From Methylobacillus sp. (GTDB lineage: Bacteria; Pseudomonadota; Gammaproteobacteria; Burkholderiales; Burkholderiaceae_C), in the NCBI GenBank assembly GCA_018607835.1, contig JABBAS010000011.1:1-56674 (forward strand): 56,674 nucleotides of DNA, written 5' to 3'. Below, piece by piece: positions 17,225 to 25,071 of this stretch. Each line of letters starts with the position of its first letter. Positions within the stretch are counted from its first letter, which is position 1. Made by a program: the position numbers and the translations under genes. A model generated the notes under the pieces. It was not told where the DNA came from. It worked only from the letters and a program-made list of their open reading frames with translations, and searched no databases.

Positions 17225-18246
17225 GCGGGCACCCGGCGCATACGCCACAACAAATAGCTGCCGCCTATCACCGCCGTGAGCAGCCCCACGGGCAACTCAG
17301 TGGGTGCAAACAGCGCGCGTGACATCACGTCGGCCGACAGCAACAGCGCACCGCCCATCAGGCTAGACAACACCAGCAAGGCCCCATGCTTGCAAGGCAA
17401 CCACGCACGCACGGCGTGGGGCGCGGCCAAACCGACGAATGCGATGAGACCGGTGTGGGCAACAGCGGCACCCGTGGCAATCGCCAGCAAGACGATCAGC
17501 ATGGCGTTCACGCGTGCCAGCGGAATACCTAGACTGCGCGCCGTGGTGGTCCCTAGACTCAATGCGTCCATGGGCTTGGCCAAACTAACCGCACACAACA
17601 AGCAAACCACGCCGACACACAACATGCGTGAAACCCCGCCCCAACTCAGCAACGCGGTTGACCCCAGCATGAACCCTTGCATATTAAGCAATACCGCTGG
17701 ATTTAAAAACGCCACGAAAGAGGTCAGCGCGCCCAGCACCACGCCCACCACCACGCCGCCTAAGAGCAAACGCGGCCCTTGTGTGGCACCGCCTGCCAAA
17801 CCAACGGTCAAAAACACGGCCAAGAGCGCCCCCACAAAAGCAACTCCGGTTAAACCAAAAGCCAGAAACGGTGCGATGTAGGCTTGGGCATCCGGCGTAT
17901 GCGCCCATGCCGAGAGCACACTCAAGCTCAACGCCACGGCGAGCGCCGCGCCCGAGGAACTGCCTAGCAAGTAAGGATCCGCCAAGGGGTTACGGAAGAT
18001 GCCCTGTGCAATGGCACCCGCAAGACCCAACAGCGCCCCCGCAGCCCATGCACCCGCCGATCGTGGCGCACGGATTGACCACACAATGTCCGCCAAGATG
18101 GGGGGCGCGTCGCCGCCCCACGGCCACTCAAAACGACCGCTGCCAATCAACAGACCGAGCAGCAAAAGCAACGCGCCCACGCCAGCGAGGACCAGCGCCG
18201 CGCGCAATGGTCTATGGTGTTGCCCTGTGCCGTTCATATGGGTCAC
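17221..18246 (-). CDS. btuC: Cobalamin ABC transporter permease BtuC (FecCD family)
   Basis: Inner-membrane permease of 341 residues with about ten hydrophobic segments, matching the FecCD family size. Motifs include SIRAPRSAGAWAAGALLGLAGAIAQGIFRNPLADPYLLGSSSGA near the N-terminus, LSLGTTTARSLGIPLARVN, and GLIAFVGLAAPHAVR in the C-terminal half, which is the region contacting the ATPase. The gene starts 6 nt after btuF. The substrate is inferred from the operon and its cobalamin riboswitch. Confidence 0.92.
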   Translation of the reverse strand: MTHMNGTGQHHRPLRAALVLAGVGALLLLLGLLIGSGRFEWPWGGDAPPILADIVWSIRAPRSAGAWAAGALLGLAGAIAQGIFRNPLADPYLLGSSSGAALAVALSLSVLSAWAHTPDAQAYIAPFLAFGLTGVAFVGALLAVFLTVGLAGGATQGPRLLLGGVVVGVVLGALTSFVAFLNPAVLLNMQGFMLGSTALLSWGGVSRMLCVGVVCLLCAVSLAKPMDALSLGTTTARSLGIPLARVNAMLIVLLAIATGAAVAHTGLIAFVGLAAPHAVRAWLPCKHGALLVLSSLMGGALLLSADVMSRALFAPTELPVGLLTAVIGGSYLLWRMRRVPA

Positions 18247-18252
18247 TCTTGC

Positions 18253-19224
18253 CTAGCTAGCAGGCGTTGCGCGTCGGGTCGTTTGCTGCGGTGGACTGAG
18301 CGCTTTTAGACACGTTAGTAGCCACTGCGCACCCTCGTACAGCCGAGGCCCGGGTCGCACCAGCCTATCCGCCTGTGCCTCACTCATGACACACACACGA
18401 CCCTGCTTCAACGCGGCAAGTTGGGGCCAACCCGGCCGCCTATTCAGCGACTGCGCGCTGGCCTGTGACACCACCAAAACATCGGGCTGCAAGCGCACCA
18501 CCCACTCGGGATTGACCTTGGGGAAGGGCCCAAATTCATCTGAAATCGCATTACCCAGCCCCAGTGCCGTTAAGGTCTGCCCAACAAACGACGACGGCGC
18601 TGCGGCATACAACTCACTGCTCACCTCCACGTAAAGGCGCGCGCCCATCCAAACCGGAGGAATGCGCGCGCGCAGTGCAAGCAGACGGTCATGGAGGCCT
18701 GTGTAGAGTTGCTCCCCATCGGATCGACCCACGGCCTGCCCCAAAACCGCATACGTGCGACGTAGCTCGGCATAACGCTTGGGCTCTAAAGCAAGCACAT
18801 TGAGCCCCAGAGCGCGCAAACGCGGAATGGCGCGAGAGGACGGCGCCATTACAACGAGATCCGGCCGCACCGACAAAATCATTTCGAGATTAGGGTCTAG
18901 CCCACCCCCCATACGCGGCAACTTTTGAAGCGATGCAGGCCAGTTGGTATAGCGGTCAACACCGACCAATCGATCACACGCACCCAAGTCACACAACACC
19001 TCCGCCAGCGAGGGCAGAAGGCTAACAATGCGCTGCGCGGCAACGGGCAAGCTGACGGAAACCCCGTCATCACCGGTTAACACTGCCATCCCCGGCGCTG
19101 ATACCTCTGCGGTTACTGGCTGCGCAGTATGAGACGGGCTGGCTGCGTTGGCGCTGGCATGCGAGCCTGCGACACTGAACAAGAACGCCAGCGTCAGAAG
19201 CAACGGCGTCAAAAGCCTGGTCAT
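18253..19224 (-). CDS. btuF: Periplasmic cobalamin-binding protein BtuF
   Basis: Substrate-binding protein that would deliver B12 to BtuCD. From the ATG at 19224 the protein has 323 residues and begins with a clear signal peptide (MTRLLTPLLLTLAFLFSVAGSHASA). The mature part has the class III binding fold: QRIVSLLPSLAEVLCDLGACDRLVGVDRYTNWP, GGGLDPNLEMILSVRPDLVVMA, and a C-terminal lobe with WVVRLQPDVLVVS. The frame is open upstream to 19323, but that would bury the signal peptide. It lies between a second BtuF-like gene and btuC. Confidence 0.9.
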   Translation of the reverse strand: MTRLLTPLLLTLAFLFSVAGSHASANAASPSHTAQPVTAEVSAPGMAVLTGDDGVSVSLPVAAQRIVSLLPSLAEVLCDLGACDRLVGVDRYTNWPASLQKLPRMGGGLDPNLEMILSVRPDLVVMAPSSRAIPRLRALGLNVLALEPKRYAELRRTYAVLGQAVGRSDGEQLYTGLHDRLLALRARIPPVWMGARLYVEVSSELYAAAPSSFVGQTLTALGLGNAISDEFGPFPKVNPEWVVRLQPDVLVVSQASAQSLNRRPGWPQLAALKQGRVCVMSEAQADRLVRPGPRLYEGAQWLLTCLKALSPPQQTTRRATPAS

Positions 19225-19261
19225 CGCCGTGTCCCTGAAGGACCCCGCGATGATGCGGGCG

Positions 19262-20065
19262 CTAGACCATGCCACGCTGTGCGCCCCAAGCGACGATACG
19301 GGCGTGTAACTGGGCGACCCCATCCGTCAAGGCCGCCGGCCCTGGTTGAAGAATATCGGCAGACTTGATTTCAAAAATTTGTGCATCTCGCACCGCAGGC
19401 ACGCTCGCCCAACCCACTCTTGCCGCCACTTTTTCAGGGCGAAATTTCTTACCGCACCAAGATCCAATAACCATATCTGGCTGTCTATCGATCACGGTTT
19501 GTGGCGTCGCAATGATGCGGTTTTTACCCAGGCTCTGCGTGGCCAACTCTGGGAAGCAGTCCTCACCACCTGCCACCGCCACCAACTCAGAAACCCACTG
19601 AATCCCGCTTATCAGCGGGTCATCCCACTCTTCGAAAAACACCTTGGGTCGGTGCGACCAGTTTTTAGTCACCTCGCGCATGGCATCAAACGCACGGCGA
19701 CGCTCGTCTATAAATGCAACGGCATCAGGCGCCCGACCCACCATGGCCGCCACTTGATAGAGCATGGAGAATATTTCCTCAATGCTGCGCTGATTGAAGA
19801 CAGTGACCTGAATGCCTGCGCGTATGAGTTCGGCGGCAATATCGGCTTGCAGGTCGGAAAAACCAAAAACGCAGTCGGGCTTGAGTGCCAAGATCTTGTC
19901 AATCTTGGCGCTCAAAAAAGCACTCACCCGCGGCTTCTCATGCCGAGCCTGCGGCGGACGCACCGTGTAACCCGATACCCCGACAATGCGCGCCTCTTCC
20001 CCGAGCAGGTACAACCACTCCGTGGTTTCTTCGGTCAGGCAGACGATGCGTTGGGGGCCTTGCAT
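19262..20065 (-). CDS. BtuF-like cobalamin-binding protein without signal peptide
   Basis: A 267-residue class III binding-fold protein with QRIVCLTEETTEWLYLLGEEARIVGVSGY at the N-terminus, KIDKILALKPDCVFGFSDLQADIAAELIRAG, and a C-terminal lobe containing PDMVIGSWCGKKF. It is related to BtuF but starts directly with the binding domain and has no signal peptide or membrane segment, so it should stay in the cytoplasm unless exported otherwise. The start at 20065 is supported by GGAG 9 nt upstream; an ATG at 20113 overlaps btuB and adds no signal peptide. It follows btuB after 19 nt. A cytoplasmic cobalamin-binding or corrinoid-handling role is possible but unproven. Confidence 0.8.
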   Translation of the reverse strand: MQGPQRIVCLTEETTEWLYLLGEEARIVGVSGYTVRPPQARHEKPRVSAFLSAKIDKILALKPDCVFGFSDLQADIAAELIRAGIQVTVFNQRSIEEIFSMLYQVAAMVGRAPDAVAFIDERRRAFDAMREVTKNWSHRPKVFFEEWDDPLISGIQWVSELVAVAGGEDCFPELATQSLGKNRIIATPQTVIDRQPDMVIGSWCGKKFRPEKVAARVGWASVPAVRDAQIFEIKSADILQPGPAALTDGVAQLHARIVAWGAQRGMV

Positions 20066-20084
20066 GAGAACTAACTCCAAAAAC

Positions 20085-21908
20085 CTATCGGGGTGACCAA
20101 ACGGCCCCGACATAAATTTGCCGACCGGGTGCCAAGTCGTCCTTCTGGTCTCTATAAACTTTATCTAGCGCATTTTGCACCCGTACTTTCAGCGACCAGT
20201 CTTTCACGATTTTCCGCTGAGCGGAAAGGTCTAGCAGTCCGTCTCCTGGCAAGCGATTGGTGTTCGCTGCCTCGTGGTACCTGAAACCACGCGTCCTAAG
20301 ACTACCGCCAACCCGCCAACGCTCGACCGGCGCTGAAATGCTCAAACTAGCAGAACGATGCGCTCTTAGGTTCAGCCGCTTATTTGTCGTGTCGTCCCTG
20401 GCATCCATAAAATCTAGACTGCCACTCAATCGAATTTTTGCTATGGTTTTGCTCGCAGAAAACGTCACACCTTCGACGCTCGCCTTATCAATATTTACGT
20501 GATTGAAACTGCTGTCGTTGCCGAATTTATCGACGTACTTACTCGCGTAAGCCGTCACTCTTGCCTCGTTGCTTCCCTCTCGGTAGGTCAAACTAACTTC
20601 GTTCGTCCTGCTGGACTCTGCTTTTATGGCTCGATTGCCATATTGGCCATATATTTGCTCAACCGTTGGCGACCTAAATCCTGTACCAGCGCCAAATGAC
20701 AATTGGAAACGCTGATCCAAGGCAATGCCATAGGCCGCACTCCATGCACGATGCAGACCGTAAATCTCGTCATCGTCAAGGCGCAAGTTAACCTGTAATC
20801 CTTGCCCATCGCGCAATCGCCCAAAACCGACCGCAATCGCATTCTGACCCTTTCCTGCATACACGGCTGTGTTGTAAACATCAGCAACCGCACGTAGTCG
20901 ATCGTATTTACGCTCAAGTGCGGCGGTGAATACGCCCGCATCCGCACGGTAGGCGAGGTCATACGAAATGGCGCTTGTCCGCGTAACGTAGGCATCGGGA
21001 AGTCCGCCTTCTGTCGCCAAACGACTGTTCGATACTGACAAAGAGCCATCTAGATCGGAGCGCCAAGCGTGAGACCACTGAGCACCCGTGTGTACGTTGC
21101 TGTAGTTGCTTCGTAAATTATTCGGGAAACTACTAGACCATTGGTCCACGTACTCATTTGACCCACTCAGCGCATTTACATTTACGCGCAGGTTGTTTTT
21201 GTTGTCGATCGGCAAGTCAACACCCAAACTGAGGTTCTGCTCAGAAAATGGCAAGTTCGCCGATACGTTCGCGAGCTCAGGCTTGGAGTCATAACCATCA
21301 CCAGATGTTGCGTTGGCCGACAGCCGGAATCGCGCACCGCCCTCTGTCGTGTCACCAAGCGTCACTGCCCCAAACTGGTATCCGTCCGAGCCAACACCAA
21401 GCTCAGCCACCCGTTGGCTAGGTAGCTCCGGGTCGTACGTGAATATTTGAATTGCACCGGCCATGGCATTGGCACCGTAGACACCGCTAACAGGTCCACG
21501 GATAACCTCAATACGCTCCACTGTCGACAGTGGAATTTGCGCAAAACGCGCGCCTGCGCCATTTTTATCTTGATAGTCGACACGGACGCCGTCAATGAAA
21601 ACAGCGACCATTCTCGGATCAGCGCCGCGCATGTAGACGCCAGCCTGACCGGTACTAACCATTTGGATTCCCGGTAACGTTGCTAAAAAGGTCTCTACCG
21701 TCGCGGCGCCGGATGCCACGATGTCCTCTCGACTCACAACGGACACGTCGGCTAATACGTCCTCAACGCGCTGCGGCACCTTGGTCGCCGTGACCACCGT
21801 CACCGGCAGCGTCATCTGCGCATGGGATGCCAGGGGAAAACCTATTGCCAGCAATAAAAAAAAATAATCGCGCGCGAAAAATTTCCGCACTTGGGCTAAA
21901 AAAAACAT
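20085..21908 (-). CDS. btuB: TonB-dependent vitamin B12 outer-membrane receptor BtuB
   Basis: A 607-residue outer-membrane beta-barrel receptor for cobalamin. The ATG at 21908 gives a signal peptide (FFLLLAIGFPLASHA), then a TonB-box-like LPVTVVTATKV, a plug domain (DVSVVSREDIVASGAATVETFLATLPGIQ...VYGANAMAGAIQI) and a barrel ending in an aromatic-containing strand (IYVGAVWSPR). Length matches E. coli BtuB (614). The frame extends to 22046 but runs into the riboswitch and has no signal peptide there. It is the first gene of the B12 operon and lies directly behind a cobalamin riboswitch. Confidence 0.95.
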   Translation of the reverse strand: MFFLAQVRKFFARDYFFLLLAIGFPLASHAQMTLPVTVVTATKVPQRVEDVLADVSVVSREDIVASGAATVETFLATLPGIQMVSTGQAGVYMRGADPRMVAVFIDGVRVDYQDKNGAGARFAQIPLSTVERIEVIRGPVSGVYGANAMAGAIQIFTYDPELPSQRVAELGVGSDGYQFGAVTLGDTTEGGARFRLSANATSGDGYDSKPELANVSANLPFSEQNLSLGVDLPIDNKNNLRVNVNALSGSNEYVDQWSSSFPNNLRSNYSNVHTGAQWSHAWRSDLDGSLSVSNSRLATEGGLPDAYVTRTSAISYDLAYRADAGVFTAALERKYDRLRAVADVYNTAVYAGKGQNAIAVGFGRLRDGQGLQVNLRLDDDEIYGLHRAWSAAYGIALDQRFQLSFGAGTGFRSPTVEQIYGQYGNRAIKAESSRTNEVSLTYREGSNEARVTAYASKYVDKFGNDSSFNHVNIDKASVEGVTFSASKTIAKIRLSGSLDFMDARDDTTNKRLNLRAHRSASLSISAPVERWRVGGSLRTRGFRYHEAANTNRLPGDGLLDLSAQRKIVKDWSLKVRVQNALDKVYRDQKDDLAPGRQIYVGAVWSPR

Positions 21909-21984
21909 ATGAGTCACCAACAGAAAAGCCCCCACTACCCTCCCCGGCAGTGTCTGGACGAAACGCGGCGCGTGCGAGCACACG

Positions 21985-22175
21985 CCGAACTGAGTTGGCC
22001 GGTATCCGGGCTGACGGAGACAACGCCCAAGACCTTCCCAGTGCAAAACACCAGTGGTTCACCTTGAACGCAGGGTCAGTACACAAGGCACCAACCCGTC
22101 CGCTTACCGTTGCGGGGGCAGCGCAGGTTAGGTGGCCCGTTGATGGGCACCCCCCTGCTTCCCGTTGAACTGCGA
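21985..22175 (-). promoter_or_regulatory. Cobalamin riboswitch (adenosylcobalamin-type aptamer)
   Basis: On the minus strand the conserved elements occur in the right order: AACGGGAA near the 5' end, a GGTGCC stem, GCTGCCCCCGCAACGGTAAG (complement of 22103-22122), a CCACTG...GGGAAGG block, and the B12 box GTCAGCCCGGATACCGGCC (complement of 21997-22015). It lies in the 382-nt leader ahead of btuB, so it should repress the whole btu operon when cobalamin is plentiful. The leader between the B12 box and the ATG contains a G-rich stretch that could be the expression platform. A weak -10-like TAGAAT lies upstream near 22210-22220. Confidence 0.95.
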
Positions 22176-22276
22176 CTTTAGAAACCAGTCGCGAGCACCA
22201 ACACCGTTATTCTAACGCCTCGGTTTCGCTTGAAAATTGAGGCTAAAAGCCTTGATATTTCGACGAAAGACCGTTC

Positions 22277-22282
22277 TACAAT
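22277..22282 (+). promoter_or_regulatory. -10 element (TACAAT) only 8 nt before the start of the small coiled-coil gene
   Basis: TACAAT ends 8 nt ahead of the ATG at 22291. A TTGATA lies 19 nt upstream, a slightly long spacer. Transcription from this element would start within a few bases of the ATG, giving a leaderless message; no ribosome binding site is present. Confidence 0.5.
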
Positions 22283-22290
22283 ATCTCACT

Positions 22291-22542
22291 ATGGCAAATC
22301 ACAATCTCATCGAGCAAATTGCAGAGCGAGTCGACCGGGTGTTGTTGCGTCAAGAAGAGCTGCACCGCACCAAGGTCTTATTGACAGAGCAAGTGAGCGC
22401 ATTGACCATGGAGCGCGATCTTCTGAAAGCCAAACTCAATGCCGCCAAGCAGCGACTAGATGCCGTTTTGGCCGAGCTTCCAGATGGTGGCGCGAGCTTG
22501 TCTGGCGGTGGCAAAAACGCATCCGATGAGGAGAGAGCATGA
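22291..22542 (+). CDS. Small coiled-coil protein (TIGR02449-like), partner gene of zapA
   Basis: An 83-residue, highly charged helical protein (MANHNLIEQIAERVDRVLL...RDLLKAKLNAAKQRLDAVLAEL) predicted to form a coiled coil. It resembles the TIGR02449 family found directly ahead of zapA in many proteobacteria, possibly a cell-division accessory protein like ZapB. I chose the ATG at 22291; the frame is open from 22237, but that would run through the promoter. There is no ribosome binding site and the -10 element is 8 nt away, so the message may be leaderless. Its stop overlaps the zapA start as ATGA. Confidence 0.78.
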   Translation: MANHNLIEQIAERVDRVLLRQEELHRTKVLLTEQVSALTMERDLLKAKLNAAKQRLDAVLAELPDGGASLSGGGKNASDEERA

Positions 22543-22880
22543 GCCGTGTAGAAGTGACCATCATGGGCCAAAGCCTCGTGCTCAGCTCTCCGGATGGGGA
22601 AGAAGACGCTTTGCGGGATGCTTCCCAACGCGTAGATGCCGCCATGTGTCGCATACGTGATGCGGGCAAGGTGAAGGCGCGCGAGCGCATCGCCATTTTG
22701 GCAAGTCTTAATTTGGTGTTTGAAATGGCCAATGGCGCAAAGCCCGCGGCCACCGAAGCCACCACACAAAATGCCGCTTCACCCGATGTTGCTGCGGCAT
22801 CCGCCATTGATCAAGCCGCGCTCAAAGAAATCTTGGCCCGCCTAGATGACTCGCTGGCAGACGACGACTCCCTGATTTAG
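22539..22880 (+). CDS. zapA: Cell division protein ZapA
   Basis: A 113-residue cytoplasmic protein that bundles FtsZ filaments. It has the ZapA pattern: VEVTIMGQSLVLSSPDGEEDALRDASQRVDAAMCRIRDAGKVKARERIAILASLNLVFEMA at residues 4-63, then an Ala/Thr-rich stretch and an acidic C-terminal helix. The ATG overlaps the upstream coiled-coil gene by 4 nt (ATGA), so the two are translationally coupled. In many proteobacteria a 6S RNA gene follows zapA; here an acyl-CoA dehydrogenase gene intervenes before the 6S-like RNA. Confidence 0.92.
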   Translation: MSRVEVTIMGQSLVLSSPDGEEDALRDASQRVDAAMCRIRDAGKVKARERIAILASLNLVFEMANGAKPAATEATTQNAASPDVAAASAIDQAALKEILARLDDSLADDDSLI

Positions 22881-22894
22881 CGGCAACCCAACGA

Positions 22895-22918
22895 GACGCA
22901 TGCCATCAGCCATGCGTC
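22895..22918. other. Hairpin after zapA
   Basis: GACGCATG (22895-22902) pairs with CATGCGTC (22911-22918) around an 8-nt loop, 15 nt after the zapA stop. No T-run follows, so termination would be inefficient at best. Confidence 0.35.
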
Positions 22919-23011
22919 GCCCACGCTACGCGCTGAACCGGTGCCTGCGGCACAATAACCCCCTGACTGAACGCCGACACCATCGGCACCATTCGCATAA
23001 GGGAGCGCAGC

Positions 23012-24847
23012 ATGGGTTTGAGAGCGACGTTGGATTTTTTGTTACACGACTGGTTAGAGGTGAGCGCACTCACCCAGCGCCCACGGTTTGCTGACCACAG
23101 TCGAGAGACCTTTGACGCGGTCCTTGAAACCTGTGAGCGCATTGCGCGTGACAAATTCGCACCTTTCAACCGCTTAGTCGATACGCAGGAGCCCCAGTTC
23201 GACGGTGAACGCGTCACCCTGCCCCAAGCCACGCAAGATGCCCACGACGCGTATGCCGAGAGTGGCATGCTGGCCGCCGCACAAGATTACGACATCGGCG
23301 GTATGCAACTGCCCTACACGGTGGAGGCCGCAGCCAACGCCTTCTTTTCACACGCATCCGTCAGCATCGGTTCTGGCTTGCTAACGGTGGGCAACGCCAA
23401 CCTGCTCATGGCACATGGCACAGCACGCCAACGTGAGGTGTTTGCAAGCCGTGCTTTTTCAGGCGAGTGGTCAGGCACCATGTGCTTGTCGGAGCCGCAA
23501 GCGGGCTCTAGCCTGTCTGACATTGTCACGCGGGCTGAGGCCGATGGCGACGACTACGAAACCGACCCGTTGGGCCCGCGCTACCGCTTGCGCGGCAACA
23601 AGATGTGGATCTCGGCTGGGGAGCATGACCTCACTGAGAACATCGTTCATTTGGTATTGGCGAAAATTCCCGATGCCCACGGGAAACTGGTGCCCGGGGT
23701 CAAAGGCATCTCGCTATTTATCGTTCCCAAAAAGCTGGTTGGCCCCGACGGCGCCCTAACCGGTGCTCGTAACGACGTTGCCTTGGCTGGCCTCAATCAC
23801 AAATGCGGCTGGCGAGGTACGACCAACACCTTGCTCAACTTTGGCGAGGGTAAATTTCCAGTGGATGGCCGCGCTGGTGCCGTGGGCTACCGCGTCGGCG
23901 GCGTCGGAGAGGGTCTTTTCGCCATGTTCCACATGATGAACGAGGCGCGCATTGGCATCGGCCTCGCCGCCAGCATGCTGGGTCTGGCGGGCTACGATGC
24001 CAGCTTGGACTATGCACGCGGTCGACCACAAGGTCGCCTGCTGGGTGCCGCCGGCAAAGATGCCAGCGCACCGCAGGTACCCATCATTGAGCATGCGGAT
24101 GTGAAACGCATGCTTTTGGCACAAAAGTCCTATAGCGAAGGGGCATTGGCCCTACTGCTTTACTGCGCGCACCTAGTCGACAACACCCGCACGGGAACCC
24201 CTGAGCAGCAAGCCGCAGCGAAGCTCCTTTTGGAGATGCTGACGCCTATTGCAAAAAGTTGGCCCTCAGAATGGTGTTTAGAAGCCAACTCATTGGCAAT
24301 ACAAGTTCATGGGGGGTATGGCTACACCCGCGACTACCCCGTAGAACAGTATTGGCGCGATAACCGTCTCAACATGATTCATGAGGGAACGCACGGTATT
24401 CAAGCAATGGACTTGCTGGGACGAAAGGTTCGCATGCTCGAAGGGAAAGGCCTTCAGCTGCTGGGCGAACAACTGGCAGAGACCATTGCGCGTGCCAGCA
24501 CGCACAACCGCTTGAGCACACATGCGACGGCTCTGCAAGCGTCTTGGGTGGCCATCGTAGACGCCACGCAAGCCATTTGGTCTTTCGAAGCCGACGTTGA
24601 CGCCAACGCGGCGTTGGCCAACGCCGTGCCCTACATGCAAGCCTTCGGGCACGTTGTGTTGGCTTGGACGTGGCTGGATGTGGCAACCTGCGTTCAAGCC
24701 CGCGCCGATGGGTCGGCCCCATCGGAGGGGAGGCTGCGTGCGTGCGACTTTTTCTTCCATTACGAGCTACCCAAAATAGGGGCTTGGTTGGCTGTTGCAC
24801 GCACCCGCGATGCCACCGCAACCGACATGCCGATTGAGGCTTTTTAG
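23012..24847 (+). CDS. Acyl-CoA dehydrogenase (large, DmdC-like family)
   Basis: A 611-residue FAD-dependent acyl-CoA dehydrogenase, longer than the usual 380-400 residues because of a C-terminal extension typical of the family that includes 3-methylmercaptopropionyl-CoA dehydrogenase (DmdC). Visible parts are the N-terminal helical domain, the MCLSEPQAGSSLSDIVTRAE flavin/substrate loop, the KMWISAGEHD strand, FHMMNEARIGIGLAASMLG, and the catalytic region VHGGYGYTRDYPVEQYWRDNRLNMIHEGTHGIQ with the expected glutamate. The ATG has a good AAGGGAG site. The acyl substrate cannot be read from sequence. The stop lies about 20 nt ahead of the 6S-like RNA. Confidence 0.9.
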   Translation: MGLRATLDFLLHDWLEVSALTQRPRFADHSRETFDAVLETCERIARDKFAPFNRLVDTQEPQFDGERVTLPQATQDAHDAYAESGMLAAAQDYDIGGMQLPYTVEAAANAFFSHASVSIGSGLLTVGNANLLMAHGTARQREVFASRAFSGEWSGTMCLSEPQAGSSLSDIVTRAEADGDDYETDPLGPRYRLRGNKMWISAGEHDLTENIVHLVLAKIPDAHGKLVPGVKGISLFIVPKKLVGPDGALTGARNDVALAGLNHKCGWRGTTNTLLNFGEGKFPVDGRAGAVGYRVGGVGEGLFAMFHMMNEARIGIGLAASMLGLAGYDASLDYARGRPQGRLLGAAGKDASAPQVPIIEHADVKRMLLAQKSYSEGALALLLYCAHLVDNTRTGTPEQQAAAKLLLEMLTPIAKSWPSEWCLEANSLAIQVHGGYGYTRDYPVEQYWRDNRLNMIHEGTHGIQAMDLLGRKVRMLEGKGLQLLGEQLAETIARASTHNRLSTHATALQASWVAIVDATQAIWSFEADVDANAALANAVPYMQAFGHVVLAWTWLDVATCVQARADGSAPSEGRLRACDFFFHYELPKIGAWLAVARTRDATATDMPIEAF

Positions 24848-24860
24848 CGCCAACAAGGCC

Positions 24861-24866
24861 TACAAT
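24861..24866 (+). promoter_or_regulatory. -10 element of the 6S-like RNA
   Basis: TACAAT lies just upstream of the first paired bases of the RNA (24869 onward), 14 nt after the acyl-CoA dehydrogenase stop. No convincing -35 is seen at 16-18 nt. Confidence 0.5.
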
Positions 24867-24868
24867 AA

Positions 24869-25052
24869 GGGTGTCTGCAAATACTCGCTGGGTTCTATAT
24901 TTCCTTGAGCCAATGCTTACGAGCTGGGGCTTGAAATATGCTTGGCTGGTGTGAGCGTCTCGCGTCAGATGAACCCGACGCCACAGCTGATCTCGCCCAC
25001 CTGACCTTCCGGTTCAGGAATGCGGCCCAGCCCGTATTTGCAGACACCCCCT
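24869..25052 (+). ncRNA. ssrS: 6S-like RNA (SsrS), regulator of RNA polymerase
   Basis: About 180 nt bounded by a perfect 16-bp closing stem: GGGTGTCTGCAAATAC at the 5' end pairs with GTATTTGCAGACACCC (25034-25049). A second stem (GCTGGG with CCCAGC) follows inside. The 3' part has CACCTGACCTTCCGGTTCAGG and the middle TTGGCTGGTGTGAGC, which recall 6S conserved segments. A -10 element precedes it and a T-rich stretch (CCCCCTTATTTTT) follows. 6S RNA binds sigma-70 RNA polymerase in stationary phase. The location near zapA also fits. The assignment is by structure and position, without a covariance search. Confidence 0.75.
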
Positions 25053-25071
25053 TATTTTTGAAGTAGCACGC

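Noticed and set aside
19346..20074. A 242-residue plus-strand frame opposite the BtuF-like gene
   Set aside because: The opposite strand carries the clear binding-protein domain with a good ribosome site; this frame has no recognisable domain.
21909..22046. Longer N-terminus for btuB
   Set aside because: It would translate part of the cobalamin riboswitch and hide the signal peptide.
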